A stretch of DNA of 64,000 bases from assembly GCA_000151295.1 (NCBI GenBank), contig GG745352.1, positions 239,684 through 303,683 of the forward strand. The letters run 5' to 3'. Shown here piece by piece: positions 12,501 to 25,400 of the stretch. Origin of the DNA: Allomyces macrogynus ATCC 38327. Lineage: Eukaryota > Blastocladiomycota > Blastocladiomycetes > Blastocladiales > Blastocladiaceae. The first letter of the stretch is position 1, and every line of letters starts with the position of its first letter. A program made the position numbers and the translations under genes. The notes beneath the pieces were generated by a model. It did not search any database and had not been told where the DNA came from. It saw only the letters and a program-made list of their open reading frames with translations.

Positions 12501-13790
12501 GCGCTGCTGCCGTTTATCGACGAGAAGCGGCTGCTCAAGGCCATCAACGAGCGGTACCCGCACATGTCCGAGGCCGACCACCGGCTCAACTCGCGCGGGA
12601 CCGAGGTCATGATAGTGTCCTCGTCGCACCCGCTTTTCCCGACCTTTTGCTCCGTCTATCAGCCGCCGGCGCGCGCCGATAACGGCGAGCTCGACCCGAT
12701 CGTCGTCAAGCTCGACATGATTCTCGGCAACTTGGGCGGCACGATTCGTGCCGACGTGCGCGCGTGCTTGCCGGGCGGCACGCTCGTCTCGCCTTTCCCG
12801 GACAACCCGAGCCAGCGGCCGGTCAAGAATAACAAGAGCCTGTCGGTCGTCTACGCGCACCCGGCGTACGATATGAAGGACTTCAAGCCGTACCTGCTCC
12901 CGGGCACGCAGTTGCCCGGCCGCGTCCTGACCTGGGGCGATATCACGTTCGCGTTTAACAAGCACCGCCGCCGCAGCCCGCATATCCTCGTCAAAGATTA
13001 CGGCATGCAGGCGACGCTTACGCGGCCGCCCGGTGCCATGGGCGGTAGGTCGGCGCGGCCGAGTGGCGGCAGCACGGGCAGCGGTGGGTACGACTCGCGC
13101 GGCGGGTCGGCGCGGTCGAGCCAGCAGCACCAGTATCAGCACCATTCGCGTGATTACAACAACAATCGGTCGCGCGGGTCCGGTGGTGCCGGCACCACCG
13201 ACCATTACCGGTCGCAGTCGTCGCACTCGAACGGCGACCGGTACTACGAGTCGTCGCGGTCCTCGACGCACTCGCGCGACGATCGCGGTAATGCGCGATA
13301 CTTGGAATCCTCGAGCAGTCGCAGTTACTCGACGGGCGGCCGCGGTGGGTACCAGGGCCAGCAGCAGCAGCAGGCGTGGCAGTACGCGCAGCCACAGGCG
13401 TACACGTCCGGCGGTATCCCGCCCGTCGTTGCGCACCACCAGCAGTATCCGGGGGTCCCACCGCACCAGCAGTTCATCCCACCGGTGGGCACGCAGGCGG
13501 CCGCGCAGCAGGCGCAGATGATGCAGTTGCAGATCCAACTCCAGATGCAAATGCAGATGCAGATGCAGCAAATGCAGACGCAGCAGCAGTTCAACCAGCA
13601 GCAGCAGCACGCGCACGCGCATCAGCACGGGCAGCAGCAACAGCCGCCACATCATGGTGTTCACGGACTGCCGCAGCGTCCGCCGCAGCCCAACTTGGCG
13701 TGGAGCCGCAACTTGCGTCGTGGTGGAGCCTCGGGCGGTGGTGCCTCGGGCGGTGGTGCCTCGGGCAGTGGGGCCCCGAGTCGTCGTTGA
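9520..13790 (+). CDS. XRN2: 5'-3' exoribonuclease 2 (XRN2/Rat1)
   Basis: Nuclear 5'-to-3' exoribonuclease for torpedo termination, rRNA processing and RNA turnover; about 1,221 residues. Eight exons fit in phase: 9520-9524, 9608-9661, 9780-9924, 10018-10120, 10186-10299, 10368-10443, 10516-11114 and 11221-13790 (TGA). The first exon is only ATGGG. Joined to exon 2 it gives [16 protein letters not shown], the invariant family N-terminus. Catalytic-core motifs follow in order: [66 protein letters not shown] and [11 protein letters not shown]. The CCHC zinc knuckle ([14 protein letters not shown]) marks the nuclear XRN2/Rat1 branch rather than cytoplasmic XRN1. A charged insert (about 11.4-12.1 kb) and an RGG/Ser- and Gln-rich tail (13.0-13.8 kb, with Gln-Met and Gly-rich runs) are low complexity. 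Divergent from the WD40 gene. Confidence 0.95.
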
Positions 13791-14095
13791 GCGTGTCGGA
13801 GAGCTTTGTCGTTGGATAATATTGTCAATTGATTTCTTCATTCTCATTTCTGTCGTCAGAGACACGCCGAAACGTAAGTGTGAGAGTTGGGCTCGTCTCG
13901 CACGTACCGCACACTGTTGCGAAGAAATGCAGTTCGCCTCCCTCACCGACCTCAATCAGTCCGCTATCCGATTAGCACTCCACGACGATCAGCATCTGCC
14001 ATCCGAGTAGTTATCGACCACGGAGGGCTCGGACCCGCTGCAATTCCTGCCCGTATCGCCACCGCACCCAAGTCCAGCTCGACCATCGACTTGCC
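13791..14095. other. Short gap between XRN2 and SPEF2
   Basis: About 305 bp separate the XRN2 stop and the inferred SPEF2 ATG. A 28-codon ORF (13927-14010) is present but has no recognisable content. The space is too small for a CH domain plus a promoter. Confidence 0.5.
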
Positions 14096-17000
14096 ATGCC
14101 GACTCCGACAGCATCCCCGGCCAAGCGGGTCGCCAAAGGATCGCTTGTCGTATGGAAACTCGACCATTTTCCGACCGCAAAATCGTGTGACGCGCGCTCT
14201 GACGCGACCTTGTCCGCCCGCTGCAATCTAGCGCGAGCGCATTCTGCAAACCGCCCTGCACGAACTCGAGCAATTCGATCAGAGGCTCGGACTCGACTCG
14301 AGCAAGTCAAGGGCGTCGTCGCGCACGCCGCCTTCGGCCACCAGGACGGTCAAGCTCCCGACCATCTCGCCCAATGAGCGACGAGCACTCAGTGCTTCGG
14401 ACCCATCGGCCGGTCACGACGATGCGAGCTCACGGGCACCAGGAGCCGGCTCGCCAAATGCCGCTCCAAGCCCGCACGAAATCAAGGCTTTTCTCGCAAT
14501 CCGTGCGCCGCTGGACCCGGCGCAGCATCTGGCACTCTTGGAGTCTGAGTTCCAAGTGGACCAGATCAAGACCGAGTCAGCGAATTATCTCAAGCAGATG
14601 AAGGTACGATCTCGCTCGTCACCTTGCTGCTGGCAAGTCATCCCGTTGACGCTCAAATGCGATCTCTCTCTTGCAGATGCGCAAAGCTGAAGAGGAGTTG
14701 TTGCGCAAGGTCCGCGAGCGCGAGCGCCGGAAACTCTTACTCGACGAGGAGCGCAAGCAGGCCGCGCAGCTCGCGACCGAGGCCGAGACGGCCCTGCTCG
14801 CACGTCTCTCGCGGCAATCCAAGCACGAGCGCCGGATCGCGCGGCAGCTGCACGCCGTGCGGCACGAAAAGGACGTGATCAAGTCGAACCGCATGGTGCG
14901 CGAGCAGCAGTACGCGGCGCAGCGCGAAAAGGACTACCGCGACGCGCTTGATCGCGACTTTGAGGCGAGCGAGCGGCTGCGGCAAGAGTACAAGCAGAAG
15001 ACGGCGCTGCTCACGCAGCAGTACCGCAACTTGCTTGCCAACAAGGCGCAGACCAAGCACGCGCGGCACCTAGCCATGGGCCGGCAAATCGTGACCGAGA
15101 TTTTGGACTTGGCGCTCAAGGTGTCCGAGTACAAGGAGCTCAATGACGGGAAGGTGCCGCTGCCGCTCTTGCGCGACTGGAAGACGCTGTTCCTCAATGC
15201 CAAGTCGGTCCATGCTCCGTGCCTGACGGAGCCCGTCGGTGACAAGATCCCGGTCGATGTCGCGCCGCTAGGTGCGCTGCGGGACCCGGGCTCGCTGTCG
15301 GAGATCGCGCCGGCGGTGCAGGTGCTCGACGACGAAGAGTTTCTCAACTACTTGCAGGGCGAGGGCAGCTGGGCGTACCGGCAAGAGTATGGTTTCTTTT
15401 CGGTTTTTGGACCAAGACGACGGTTGTCAGCTCACGTTTCTCTCCTCGTCTTCTAGTCCACCCAAGGCCAACCACGTGCTCGGCAAAATCGTGTCGCACA
15501 TTCTGTCCTACTCGCTCGACTCGGAGCACCGGCCGGCGCAGGACCCGCTCCCCCCTCTCTCGCTGAAACTCTGCATTATGGGCAAGCAATTCAGCGGCAA
15601 GCAGACAATCGCCGAGCAGATTGGTCGACTCTTCGACGTGTCGATCATTCGCGTCGACCGACTCGTGCACCGCGCCATTCAAATCGTGCGCGAATCCGCC
15701 TCGCTCGGCGTGACCGACGGCGTCCTGCTCGATCTCGGCCGCCGCGCACAAGAGTGCCTTCTGGCCGGCGCTGACGTGGACGACGCGGTCCTCGTCGGGC
15801 TCGTCGCGTTCCGTATCCGGCAAATTGCCGAGCAGGACCCGGCGGCGGGTTGGATTCTCGTCGGGTTCCCGCGCACGCGCGTGCAGGCGCAGTTGCTCGA
15901 GAAGGAACTGACCGGGTACGAGGAACCCAAGCCCATCAAGCCGGGTAACATCAAGCGGTCGGCGTCGCCGTCGGCGGGGGTTTCAGGGGCGCTCGGCAAT
16001 GGTGGCGGCGGCGGAGGTGGCGGCGGCGGGGGGAGCGCGGCGGCGACACGCAGCTCGACCGGCGATTCGGCGAGCACCAGTTTGCGGCCGAACTCGGGGT
16101 CGCCGTCGGCCAAGGACCCGACCAAGCGGCGGTCGCTGATCACGCCGGACGGTGTGCCGGCCGAGGCGACGACGATGCCCGCGAGCAGTAGTCTCGACCT
16201 GGCGATTTTGTTGCAGATCCCGAACGATGCGGCGTTTCGCCGTGCGACGGGTCGTTGTGTCGATCCGGTCAAGCAGCAGGTCTACCATCTCGACTTGAAC
16301 CCGCCGCCGAGCGACCAGGTCGGGCTCAACACGCGACTGGTCCCGGGAGATAACGTCGCACAGAGCCAGATGCATTTGCGGATTGCGGCGTTTGAGGAGG
16401 AGGAGCCGAGTCTCATCGAGTGGTTCAACCGGTTTGGCAACCTGACTGTACTCGTCTTTTGATCAACTTGCTCGCCGGGTTCTTTGGTCGTGCTGCCTCT
16501 CACCTCGCATTTTCCACTTTCCGCTTTCCAGATCATCGACTCGAACGTGCCGTTGGAGGTGTGCACGGCGCAGATCGAGAAGCCGCTCAGCGAGATTAAG
16601 ACCAGGAAATCCAAGGGTCCTGACAGTCTCTCGTCCTCGACGGCATCGGACCCCACCAAGGCCCCGTCGTCGGCCGACAAGGACCGGCCCAAGGACGCCA
16701 AGGACGCGAAACCCGTCTGTCCTGAGGACAAGGTCAAGTCGTGCGGCTCTTCGGCCGCCAAATCTCGCAGCTCGTCGGCGCGCAAGTCGCACAACGAGCT
16801 CGCCAAGCCTGCAACGCGTGCGTCACAGTTATCTCGGTGGAGCGCTGTGACCGTTGGCTGACTGAGAGAGCAACCGTAGCGCCCGCTCCGACGATCGTCG
16901 AGGCACCTGCACCGCCGGCGCCGCCACCCCAAAAGGAAGCGAGAAAGGAGCCGTCGCCGCGGCTTCTCCAAGTTTTAAGCGACGGTGCGCTGGCCATCTT

Positions 17001-19714
17001 GCTTGCTTTTGCTGGCGCGCACAGGTACACACGAACTTGACTGACTTCGTTATGACAGAATGGGCCGTACTCGAGACTGTCTTCACCAACACGACCAAGT
17101 ACCTGTTCCGGTCGCTGCGCCGTGAGCGCGAGACGCTCATCAACTACTTTTACGAGGTCAAGCGGCACTTTGAGAAATTCGTGACTCGACCCGACTCGAA
17201 GCAGGACCTGCTGCGTGCGTTCCAGGAAGAGTTCAACGCGCTCGACGACGACCTGCGCGGCGACCCGGACGCCAAGGCCGAGCTGCACCAGCGTACCGAG
17301 GACTTGCGCGACAAGCTGTGGGGGATCAGCGACGAGCGCAAGGAGCAGGCCGAGACGGAGCGCACGGCCATCATCATGAGCCACTTTGTCGAGGACCACT
17401 ACCTGATTGTGACCGAGTGCTACATTGGGCTCATGCAGGCCGAGATGGACCGGTTTCTCGGGACTACGCACATTGTGCTCGATTACGTCAAGGACACGCA
17501 GCAGCAGCTCATCAACGAGGGCGGGCCGCGCACGTACCCGCTGCCGAGGCCTGGGTCGATGCCCGCGACGGGCAAGGAAGAAAACTTGCTCAAGCTCACG
17601 CCGTCGATGCTCAATATCAAGCGCGAGCAGTCGGCCAGCAAGATCAAGCTGTCGGTTGCTGCGGTCGAAAAGAGCGCGGCCAGGCGGCAAGCGGCAACGA
17701 CGGCCGGGATCCTGCCGGGAGGCGGTGCGGCGACGGCTGCTGGTAGTGTTGCCGTGCCCGCGATCGGCGGCCGGTCCGAGGACACGCCCGACCACGTGCT
17801 CTTCAGCGACCTCTATCGCGCCGCCGAGGTCGCGATTGCGCTCATCAACGGGCTCGAGGACGACGAGCGGCGCACGCACCGCGACACGGGCAAGGGAGGG
17901 AAAGGGGCTGGCGGTGCCGCGGGCGGCGTACCCACCGCCACGGGTATGGGCGTCAATGTCGCGGCGAGCGGCAACAAGACGAATCCGAACTCGCCTGTCC
18001 CTGTCGGCGCCACGGGCATGGGCTCGTCCAACACGGGCACCGCGGGCGCCGGTGAGGGCGAGGCTGGCGAAATGAATCCGGAGCATACGCAAGCGCTGCG
18101 CAACGAAGAGTTTCTGACGCGCGCGCGCGTGTTGCGCATTCTCGAGGTCGGATGCGAGCATTTGCGCGAGATTCGCACGCGTGCGTTCGAAGTCTTCTCC
18201 TTTCTCGACGAGTGCATTGGGTCGAGCTTCAAGGGCGAAATGGCGGCGATCAAGGACATGGTCACGGTTGTCAAGCAGGCGATTGAGCTGGAGCTGCGGC
18301 TGCCGAATGCGCTCGTGATCAATGGGCAGCAGTTCCTCGTCGACTATGGCGCGCTCACGTTTGACGCGGAGCTGCAGCCGCGGCCGGTGAGTCCCGTTGA
18401 GACCGCGTGTACGTGTGGGCTCCTTTGCTGTCCCGGCTGCGATGGTGATATCGCGGACTGACGTTTGCGTTCGTCAGATGCCGACAAGTTCACGATCCAG
18501 CAGCTCAACAACTTGGTCGCTATTTTCCGCGTGATCGCCAAGGACGGCTTCTTGACTGCGCGGCACTTTATTGATTTCCTGCGCCGCACGTCGACGCTTC
18601 CTGTACTTTGGCCTCGTTGTCGCGCCTTCAATGCGTGTACGGTGCCATGCTGACTCGCGAAGCCCATATTACCGGTTGTAGAACGTGTACGACTATCTTC
18701 CCGACGTGCTCGTTGGCCACCCGGAAAGCTATGCCAAGCTCGCGCAGGCACTCGACCCGCACGACACGGGCTTCGTCTCGTGGAGAAAGTTCATTGTCTT
18801 TGCCGCTCTCGTGCTCCCGGCCCCAGTGAACCATATTCACGAGCTGCACGCAGCCATCGCGCATCGTCCTGACGGCTTGGTCACACATGACAAATTCATG
18901 GCCATGAGGCTCTGGTTCGAGACCGAGGACCTGACCGCGTCGCAGCGGTCGTTCAACCGCTCGCTCAAGACCAAGCAGCTCTTTTTCGGTACGCTCCACC
19001 TTGCTCGTGGCATGACTGCCCGATTCTGACTGTGTCATTGCACAGACGCGTTTGCCGTTCCACTCCAAGGCGCCGCGTCGACCGACCTCGACCACGCGCG
19101 GCCCCCGACCGGTGGACCGTGGGCTGGGCAGCTCGCCGTCGAGTGGACAAACCCAAACGTCATGGACTTGCGCCGGTTCGCGTTCTGCTGCTGCGCCGAC
19201 CCGGACCCGCTCATGGGCATGACCAAGGCGCTGCACCTCACGGGCCACGCGGTCACGGCGAGCCAGGTCGCCGAGACGCTCGCGTTTGATGTGTTTAACG
19301 AGCCCATTTACCCACTGGTACGGCCAACCGTTTTCGCTGTATCTGACGTGCGGCAATGACTCACGCGTGCGACGGATCTAGTCGGCCATTGGGCCAGTTC
19401 TCGCCAGTGCATCAACGGCCAGTAACGGCCAGCCCGCCAGCTTGACGCCGATCGAGGCCACGACTATGCTTGGGACGGCAATGGGGTTGGTCGGTGGGTC
19501 TGACAGCTTGACGCGCACGCTCGCGCCGTGCCAACTGTTCAAGTACGAGGTGCGTGCGGTTTTATCCGCATGGTGTTGTTTTCAACGTCAGCTGACAGCG
19601 GTCGTCGCGCTCTAGGCTCATCTCATCCTAGGCGACGGCAAAAAGACAGCGTCCAGCACGACGCAACTGGCCAAGTCCACGGCAGGAATGGCGCCGATGG
19701 CGGGCGCACTTTGA
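14096..19714 (+). CDS. SPEF2: SPEF2 / CPC1 central-pair projection protein (no CH domain)
   Basis: Orthologue of SPEF2/CPC1 (CFAP122), a C1b central-pair component needed for flagellar beating. Exons in phase: 14096-14149, 14232-14603, 14677-15374, 15457-16447, 16532-16817, 16880-16984, 17059-18408, 18478-18602, 18682-18988, 19046-19317, 19382-19549 and 19616-19714; about 1,584 residues. Order of elements: coiled coil (KHERRIARQLHAVRHEKDVI, YRDALDRDFEASERLRQEY); adenylate-kinase-like domain with MGKQFSGKQT in the P-loop position and GWILVGFPRTRVQAQLLEKE; a Gly-rich insert (about 16.0 kb); the block WAVLETVFTNTTKYLFRS to KAELHQRTEDLRDKLWGI; and C-terminal EF-hand-like repeats (LDPHDTGFVSWRKFI). 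The match to animal SPEF2 is collinear, but the N-terminal calponin-homology domain is missing. The P-loop has Gln where Ser/Thr is usual, so nucleotide binding is doubtful. The last exon border (TAG acceptor at 19613-19615) is inferred; a stop there is the alternative. Confidence 0.92.
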
Positions 19715-19937
19715 TGGGGTGGAGACTTGTCGTGCACAGTTCGGGAACGTTGGTTGGTGGGACTTGAGATCGGATGTGCGCAAGGGAGGAATCAAACAGG
19801 TCGATTTGGTTTTGACGGTGGAGATCTGTTGCCCCACATTCGGTCCATGAAGCGAGAACACAAAAATCAAGGAAGCTGCAGAGCGAGTGGTTTCTATTTC
19901 CATGAACATGGATGAGCAGCAATCCGCACCGAATAAT

Positions 19938-21719
19938 TTACTTGCAGCACAACTGCTTTTCGCACGCGGTTGGGCACTTAAACTGGCACCCAAGCAGCGG
20001 CGCGCCCTCCTCTGTGGCCGAGTCGTACGGCGTCAAGTCGCCGCTCTGGCGTGACACAGCATCCTCGGGCACGAATTCCGGCTGGATCGTCGTCGAATGG
20101 CACCCAAACGAGTGCAGCACCTGCTTGATGCGCGTCGCGACCACACCGTAATGCTCGTCGAGTCGGCTCACGGACCGCACGGCCACGTGCAAGGTCGCGA
20201 CCAACTTGGCGTCGGCCAATTCCCAGACGTGCAGCTCGTGCACGTCCACGACGCCGTCGACCTCCGTGAGCGCCGTGCGCACCGAGTCGAGGTCAATGTA
20301 GGTCGGCGCGACTTGCAGGAGGACGCCCGCGGACCGGCGCACGAGCGGGATCGTTGAGAAGAGGATCAGAGCCGTGATGATGAGCGAGACGAGGGGATCG
20401 ACGTAGAGGACCCATCGTGGCACGTCGGTCCCGTCCGGACCACTCCCGAGACCCCATGCGAGTGCGGCCGAGATGATCACGGCAACGGACCCGAGGGCGT
20501 CGCCGAGAACGTGCAGGAACACGCCGTGCATGTTCATGTTGCCGTGCGAATGGCCATGGCCGTGGTCATGGTCGTGATCGTGGTGGTGGTGATGATGGTG
20601 GCCCGACTCGATGTCCGAGTCGCTGCTGCAGTCCGCATGCGCGGGTGCGGCGGGGCCAATTGAGAGCGATTCGGATCGTGGGGAGCCGTGTTCACGGATC
20701 GATGGTGTCGGGTCAATCGTCACGACAGGACCACAACGCGTCACTTGCACGCCGCTGCTGGGGCTGGTCGACCGCGTCGCGTCAACGAGCTCAACACCGG
20801 ACGGGATGGAGAGTGTTCGGTTTGCGACGCGCGGCGACTTGGAGAGAAGCGGTTCCTTGGGCGCGGCTGGAATCGTAGTTTTGTGCTGGTCATGGTGATG
20901 ACCGTGTCCATGACCGTGCGAATGGCCATGCGAGTGCCCGTGGCCGTGCGCATGAGCATGTTCTACGTGAGCGCAACCAAAAACAGGTCTTCGTTAGAAA
21001 ATGACAGCTGGATATCGTCGTGATATTCGCGGTCGCCGTACCGTGGAACAGGAACAGGCCAATGATGTTCACACCGAGGCCGACGCAACCGACGTACAGG
21101 ACTTGACGCGGGTTCTCGATCGCTAGAAAGCAACAATGTCAAGTGGTCAGACCATGTCCTTTCGGCCTCTAGGCTAAAATCAGCATCAGTGATCAATTTC
21201 GGTCAAACACACCTCGTGGCGATAAGAGACGATCAATCACCTCCATGACGATGCTGAAGCAAAGCGCCAGGAGAAACACGCCGTTGAAGAGCGCGCCGAC
21301 GATCTCCGCGCGCTGCCAGCCATACGAGAAATTGGCCCTGTAGACTGTCTTCTTGGCCAACTAAATTCCAAGAGACGACGAGCGGTGAGCACCACATTGA
21401 ATGTCAATCAAGAATTCCACTTCACCGAGGACGAAGTACAACCGACCTTGATGGCGTAAATGGCCACGACAAGTGACAGCGCGTCACTCAGCATGTGGAA
21501 TGCATCGGCAACGAGCGCAACCGACCCCGTCAAGTGGCCGATAATCAACTGCGCGACGCAAAAGGTTGCAGTCATAGCCAGCATACAGGAGATGCGGCCC
21601 GTGCGCGAACGAAGTCGCGACCACATGGATTTCCTCGACTTTTGGTCATGGTCATGCAAGTCGGTCGAATCGGGCAGGTCTGCCGCTGGGCCCGTCAATG
21701 GTGCCAGTGTGCTCTCCAT
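19938..21719 (-). CDS. CDF-family zinc transporter (ZRC1/COT1/ZnT1-like)
   Basis: Cation diffusion facilitator exporting Zn2+ (possibly Co2+ or Cd2+) into vacuole or organelle lumen by proton exchange. The ATG is at 21719 and TAA at 19938-19940. Four or five exons: MESTLAPL... through the first membrane helices; AKKTVYRANFSYGWQRAEIVGA; VLYVGCVGLGVNIIGLFLF; then the long 3' exon. Metal-site motifs are visible: ADAFHMLSD in helix 2 and HVLGDALGS in helix 5 (HxxxD each), plus YVDPLVSLIITALILFSTIP in helix 6. The loop between helices 4 and 5 carries two His/Asp/Gly clusters (about 20.89-20.96 and 20.55-20.62 kb), typical of the ZRC1/COT1/ZnT1 group. A cytoplasmic ferredoxin-like tail follows (VDGVVDVHELHVWELADAK), ending in a Cys-rich tip. 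Convergent with SPEF2. Substrate is inferred from the family. Confidence 0.9.
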
Positions 21720-22454
21720 GGTGAGGATAGTGGTGCAAAGCGCAAAGACAGCGATGCCGACGTCGTGCTCGTGTCAAAGGTGCCGCCGGCGGACGTCGTC
21801 GTTGTCGTTATCGTCGAATTGCTGTCAAAACGCGGCGCGGGCCGCTCGTCCTCTTGTACTCTCGCAGGGAGAGAGGGCGGAGTGGGTCATCTTTGATGAC
21901 CCTGCCCTCACGAACTTAGCTCAGCGGGAGTCGCGGGCGAAAACGGCCGGCAAACGTTAGGCGCAGCGTGGACGGTTCGGCGCGGTTACGTGCGGTTGGA
22001 GAGCGGTTGGTGCGGCTGGAGCACGTCGCCTCCGTTGCTGGGGACCTCGTCGGCGAGCAGGTGTACCCCTAACCGTTGGATGGCGTCCGCGGTGCGGGTC
22101 GCAGTCGATACTGTACGTATCACACTTCATCCCCAAGACCAATCGCGGCCAACCATGGCCAACTAACTTCAGTTTATTGGATGAGCGCGCGAGCGCCGTT
22201 CCCCGTTCCCATGCGTCCCCGCGTCCGCATTTGGAGAGGGGGCCGCACCGGCCAGCCCTTGGTCCCTCTTGGGTGACCGTCGCGTTTGATCAAACTCCTG
22301 ACGACTCCGCCCGCCAACATTTCCGCCAAGTTGAAACGACGATACAAACAAGGACGGCGGCCAAGCAACCGCGGAGAACAGGGGCTGGCCCAAGGGAGGT
22401 CCCTGTCATGCAAAGTCAAATGATCGACGGCCAATGATCTGGAAGGCTTCCAGG
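21720..22454. other. Intergenic, no gene seen
   Basis: 735 bp lie upstream of the zinc transporter start and downstream of the CC2D2A-like gene end, both on the minus strand. Only short ORFs without coding character are present. The zinc transporter promoter should be here. Confidence 0.5.
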
Positions 22455-25400
22455 TCATTCAAATCCCAAATCCATGTCACATCTGGCTCCGAAGAAGGCC
22501 CTGACAGTCCAAGTCCACCCGACAGATCCCAACGCCGGCGGTCGCATCTGCAGGTCTGACGCGCCGCCGCTAGCGTCAATCCCAGACACCACCGGCTCTC
22601 CTCCGCGAGATACTGGCCGCGCCGTTCCCGCTCGTGACCCGCTCGCCGCCAATGAATTCTGCATCGTCGCGACAGCGAGCGCCGCGTTCATGGCCGCAGC
22701 CATGCGTGACGACGCGTGCCGCGCGCGCGTGAGGCACCCGTCTGGCGTTAATCGCGTCGGCAATCGTGTCCTCGTCGGTGAACGCAAACTGGAGCGGAAA
22801 CGCAGCGAAGTGCTGCATCGTGCCCACCTTGCGCAGTTCGGTCAGGCACTCGTTCTGCATCCGGACGCGGTCGGCCGGGTTGATGGTTGTCATGCGCGTC
22901 CGACGGCTGCCGGGAATGTCGCCTGGTGCCAGGAGCACCAGGTGCAGCGAAAGGGTTGGTCGAAAAGATGGCGGTGCCGCCAGCATCGGTCATATCGAGC
23001 ATGGGCGGGCCGAGTTCGATGGTCGCGACGAGATTCTGGAGCACGCGGCACAGGGGCCAGTTCCACCAGGTGGGCTGTCGCCGCGCGGCCTCGACCTGCT
23101 GCATGATCCGCCCTTCGAGCCGACTCTCGAGCGTGCGGACGGACCGCGAGTCGCGCGAATCCTCGAGGTCAAACCATACTAGCGCGACCGGTCCTGCGCC
23201 TACATGTTGAGCCAGACTTTGTCAGGGCCAATCACACACCCGACGAGCGACAGGCCATAGAAATGCGCGCTTGCCAACCGCAACGCATACGTATTGGCCG
23301 ACATGGGCTGCACGAACACGGGATCCGACGGCCCATCTACATCCACGTCGTCGCCATCCACGAACGGCGGGAAATACATGACATGGGCCGTGGGCCCCTC
23401 CGGGATCGCCGACCCAAGCACGAGGTACGCGTCGAGCCCGAGATGGAGGAGGTGGTTGACGAGCAACAGCGCGCGCTCCATCCCATCGCCAGCACCGAGC
23501 GCGAGAAAGTGGTCGCAGGTGCCCCACAAGTGCACGTCCGACGCAATCGAGAGCCGGTCGCTCAAGGTCGGGATCAGCGAGACGAGACGCGCAGCCTTTT
23601 CCGCGGTCGTGATCCCCGCCGGTGGTTCCAGCGCTCAAAGGAACCGGCACACGTGCACAAGACTGCCGTTGAGGTCCGTGACGACAGCTAGCGCGAACCG
23701 GGCATGCGCCGGGTCCGAAACCATGCCATTGCGCGGCATGTACCGCAACCACTTTTTCGTGTATGCGAGCAACGACTCGTCCTCGATCAATGGCACGTCG
23801 TCGAGTTGCCGGAGCCGCGGACCCAGGGCAAATGCCGGGTCGAGGAGCAGGAACAGCTCGAGTGCTGGCGGCTCGTCGATCTCCTTGTGCGTGGCGGAGA
23901 ATCCGTTGAGGTGGTCCGGCATCTCGATCGGGAACCGGCCCATGATGCGTCCTTGCTCGCACAGTACGACAAACGGCACGCGAATACACCCAATCCACCG
24001 TGCCTCCATGACGACAAACGCGCCGCGGTCGCGGAGTCGGTCGTCCTCGAGCATGTCGACCGTCTGCTCGTCAAAGAGGTTGATGTGCACTTTCCCGTTC
24101 GGGAGCGGGTCGACATTATGGATCGCCGTCGGAAGTGTGAGCGTCGAGTTCCACTCCGGGTGCGGGCCCTCGGCCGTGGCCGTGCGCGACTTGATGCGCT
24201 GAAACTCGGCCTGCACAATCAATTGTTCTGTCCACGCGAGAAACGACTACTCGTCGACCTCGCGCTGCACGTCGCGCGCCTCGGTCTCCATGACGGTCGC
24301 CCAATCGTTGCCACCATCCGCGCGATCAATGCTCGCCATCCCACCCGGACACGTCGGCGACGCAATCGACTCATCGGGCGCAACCATCCGGTCATGGTCG
24401 AGCCCCGCATCGTACCCAACGAGCATGTTCGCCGTACTCGTGTACTATTGCGCTTTGCGCACGGCTGCGAGCTGCTCCCACAACTCAACGACTCGGTCCT
24501 CGAGCCGCCCGAGGTCCGACACGAGCGTCTGGCGATCGCGGCTCAGCCGGTGCACTTCGGCCAAATGCGCACAGAGCTCGTGGGCGCTCGCGAGCAGCGT
24601 GAGAATGTACTCACGATACTGGCCAGCAATAAACGCGAGCTGCGCCGACGGGTCCTCGTTGGGCACGGCCGCCTGCCAGACGGGCGAGTCCGTGTCGGGC
24701 CGTTCGGTCATGAAATTCTGCAAAGGGTAACGGGACGGCCTCAATCACGAGCGAGTCCACCGACCCGCCATGTTAGCTGAGCGACGCGCGCAGCGTCTCA
24801 AACTCGTCGACGGGCAAGTCGAGGGTGGCCGACTTGGGTGTCGCCAAACTCATGGTCGACGGGCTCGCCAAGCCCTTGCCCAACAAATCACCCTAGTCCG
24901 GGCGAGACGTGACCGAGCTGTCTGTGATCTTGCGGCGGCGGTGCTCGCCGAGCGACACGTTAAGCAGATCACCGTGGCGCTGCAAGTCGGGCGATGCGTC
25001 GCTGCCCGAGGGAGTCGGGACCGTTGAGAACAGTTCGTTGGCGCGGTTGCCGAGTTGGAAGAGCGCTTGCGACTGCGAACCGAAATCGGCGCAACTCGTT
25101 AGTCGCATCCGGTGGAGCAGGAGCGGAACAGCGCGTACATACCTGCATGAGCGGATCCGTTCTGCGTCCTGCTTTGGAAACGAGCCGGTTGAACGACGGG
25201 GATTGAGGAGTCCACTGCTGATTGGCCGTTCTGGAATCACCGCATCCTCCTGGACGAGACCAAATACAGAAGATCGCAGAGTGCAACGAGCACTGATTCT
25301 TGATGTTCGTCCACCTGCATCCAAATCAAGAACATGATGACCACACCTCGTCCTGCACGGACAATGTCGGCGCAATCGCCGCCGTGGTCTGCGCCTGGCT

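Noticed and set aside
13325..13600. CRISPR-like or regulatory CAG-type repeat array
   Set aside because: The repeats are Gln/Met codons in the low-complexity C-terminal tail of XRN2.
11667..13955. 762-codon ORF antisense to XRN2
   Set aside because: It is the reverse-frame shadow of a GC-rich coding exon. Its Arg/Val/Leu-rich composition matches nothing and the sense gene is certain.
19592..19615. SPEF2 ending at the TAG at 19613
   Set aside because: An acceptor at this TAG, preceded by pyrimidines, keeps phase and gives a further 32 codons of sensible sequence. The shorter ending remains possible.
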